Positions 18,801 through 18,923 of a stretch of DNA of 18,923 nucleotides are shown here, one piece after another. The notes under the pieces were generated by a model. The model saw nothing but the letters and a program-made list of their open reading frames with translations. It searched no databases and was not told the origin of the DNA. The number at the start of each line of letters is the position of its first letter. The first letter of the stretch is position 1. Source of the stretch: Chloracidobacterium sp. UBA6041 (lineage in GTDB: Bacteria; Acidobacteriota; Blastocatellia; Pyrinomonadales; Pyrinomonadaceae); assembly GCA_002427845.1 (NCBI GenBank), contig DIYZ01000022.1, forward strand, positions 455 through 19,377, given 5' to 3'. The translations under genes and the position numbers were made by a program.

Positions 18801-18923
18801 CTCAATACTCGCGCGCAAAGACACGCCGGCAATCGCGGCGCTGGTTTCCAGTGCGGCGGCAGATTGTTCAAGTGGCAAACTTGCCAGCTCGCGAGTCAAT
18901 TTGAGAAAGGATTGGCGCTCGGC
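15849..18923 (-). CDS. NorD/CoxE-like VWA-domain protein, 5' end beyond the window
   Basis: At least 1024 residues are seen; the frame stays open to the right edge (18923) and a TTG at 18899 is the first possible start inside the window, so the N-terminus is probably missing. Numbering from that TTG, residues 1-340 are alpha-helical with loose repeats (ALAVDDPELLGASLQVATEIARRSA type). Residues 350-640 carry the NorD-like middle part, an acidic linker follows to about 720, and a VWA domain spans about 815-1016. Its metal site (MIDAS) is complete: D824-x-S826-x-S828, T912 and D940. NorD and CoxE proteins work with a MoxR-type AAA+ ATPase to mature metalloenzymes such as nitric oxide reductase or CO dehydrogenase. 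Neither partner is in the window. NorD of denitrifiers is about 640 residues, so this is a long variant. Residues about 475-501 come from a REPIN-like repeat. Confidence 0.88.
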   Translation of the reverse strand, partial: AERQSFLKLTRELASLPLEQSAAALETSAAIAGVSLRASIEFLRAAPPAAEVLQATELRSWGELGRRLAMSDVETAITFFAEGVGGLKDIPASILLLAFQLSSRQIALSTSIAIDTLRSLPALALAVDDPELLGASLQVATEIARRSARHSAEFLSQTPEVVRSLKKNQDPAVVEKGINLASEFAFRAGGIAADAWAALPAAVANLSKSEVARLLDSAIGFLERGGGSALQVLKTGGDVLRSAPEIFADWIKLLWMVAQHGNASLVAFVRSTPRFVRGLASEAGHDRKIELATRVMALTREIAEVDGEAALACFRSSALALRTVSITQFEEWARRGLSSQKDARARRSYFALETRGSYDALRSGSNGLSLEGVRHLLMLYVEALTGREVEISPLAAVPVESRIGDGRTIHLPSTVSEFDDDELDFRFYKVLAAHAAGQIEFGTYERGTDALRAAYVNLAQTYVPEDADARDAFSLPDEMVGGGQTFLSVDGANSQTSSSDSVTGKNACPTDVDYRQVLHLFPHPHLARRIFGTLENCRIDRRLRQNYRGLARDLDLIREHLRRGRPSVTELPATLVSFELLFQATLLGGATDDARQYYSQIVSELESVAAEYLSSPTATLADSLMATSRVYSLFQSQAADDSVQEVETQEEPSETEDENAIATESFNRTPSQQRPQRRDARELFNAWNDPDGEGEPDELQGAEAWTEAELPEQTLEEGEVAYNYDEWDRELTDHRLGWCRVVEKHVKQGDPVFVEQTRERHKGVISSIRHQFQLMKPEDLLRITNELDGEEFDLNAVIDYVIDRKADGHQSERLYTRRLRRQRDVAVSFLLDQSSSTARTIGRHPLQPYTRPGRRIIEIEKEGLVLMSEALEAVGDTYSINGFTSEGRRNVKFYVVKDFAEKYSDEVKQRIGGITFQNNTRLGAAIRHATAKLAKQEARTRLLIVLSDGRPYDHDYGDARYAREDTREALRQAKNQGITPFCITIDRESEAELRDLYGEIGYTIIDDVLSLPERLPGIYRRLTT
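17398..17477. repeat. REPIN-like palindrome doublet inside the VWA gene
   Basis: Palindrome one is GACAGGCA, loop TTCT, TGCCTGTC (17399-17418). Palindrome two is GACAGACA, loop AGAA, TGTCTGTC (17457-17476). Both have perfect 8-bp arms. Palindrome two, reverse-complemented, matches palindrome one except for two paired changes that keep the stem, and its loop becomes TTCT. So two related palindromes sit in opposite sense around 38 bases, the layout of a REPIN (a mobilised REP doublet). Both are flanked by GG/CC, giving GGACAG and CTGTCC ends, and GTAG lies outside on the left and CTAC on the right. The element is read through in frame on the minus strand (GQTFLSVDG, then TGKNACPT). Confidence 0.85.

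Overview
The window looks like a chromosomal piece of an Acidobacteriota bacterium, perhaps of the Blastocatellia. That is inferred from gene content, not from a marker gene. The pointers are a TIGR02999-type ECF sigma factor fused by overlap to a PknB-type kinase with a WD40-like sensor, a very large Oar-like TonB-dependent receptor with an N-terminal carboxypeptidase-regulatory domain, and small secreted proteins of a type common in that phylum.

Left part (1-9450). A minus-strand secreted TPR protein (190-1083) and a minus-strand small secreted protein (1293-1736) are separated by a nested inverted repeat (1217-1285). Across a 287-bp divergent spacer carrying a palindrome (1959-1976) runs a plus-strand cluster: ECF sigma factor (2024-2602), transmembrane Ser/Thr kinase (2599-5535, 4-base GTGA overlap) and outer-membrane TonB-dependent receptor (5661-9047). 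The kinase and sigma factor probably form a signalling pair. The receptor is the nearest candidate target.

Junction (9048-9574). This 527-bp gene-free stretch holds helically phased repeats (9358-9420), then the 3' part of a tRNA-Met(CAU), from the anticodon stem to CCA (9452-9498), with no matching 5' half. This is the usual footprint of a tyrosine-recombinase attachment site. By its geometry, DNA to the left would be the end of an integrated element and DNA to the right the older host sequence. Heptamer-phased repeats appear only to the right. Good Shine-Dalgarno sites are found mainly to the left.

Right part (9575-18923). A Gfo/Idh/MocA-type oxidoreductase (9575-10669) is followed by hydantoinase/oxoprolinase-family subunits A (10762-12786) and B (12849-14486), probably one catabolic unit with unknown substrate. 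Next come a membrane-anchored protein of unknown function (14592-15410) and a secreted protein that seems cut short by a repeat (15418-15813). Convergent to these is a long NorD/CoxE-like VWA protein (15849 to beyond the right edge). Short repeats pervade this half. Period-7 repeats lie at 9501-9528, 10680-10756 and 15801-15845, and another inside hyuB at 13187-13255. A REPIN-like doublet of two inverted palindromes (17398-17477) is translated in frame inside the VWA gene. The repeats that have been read through as protein are the most unusual content of the window.
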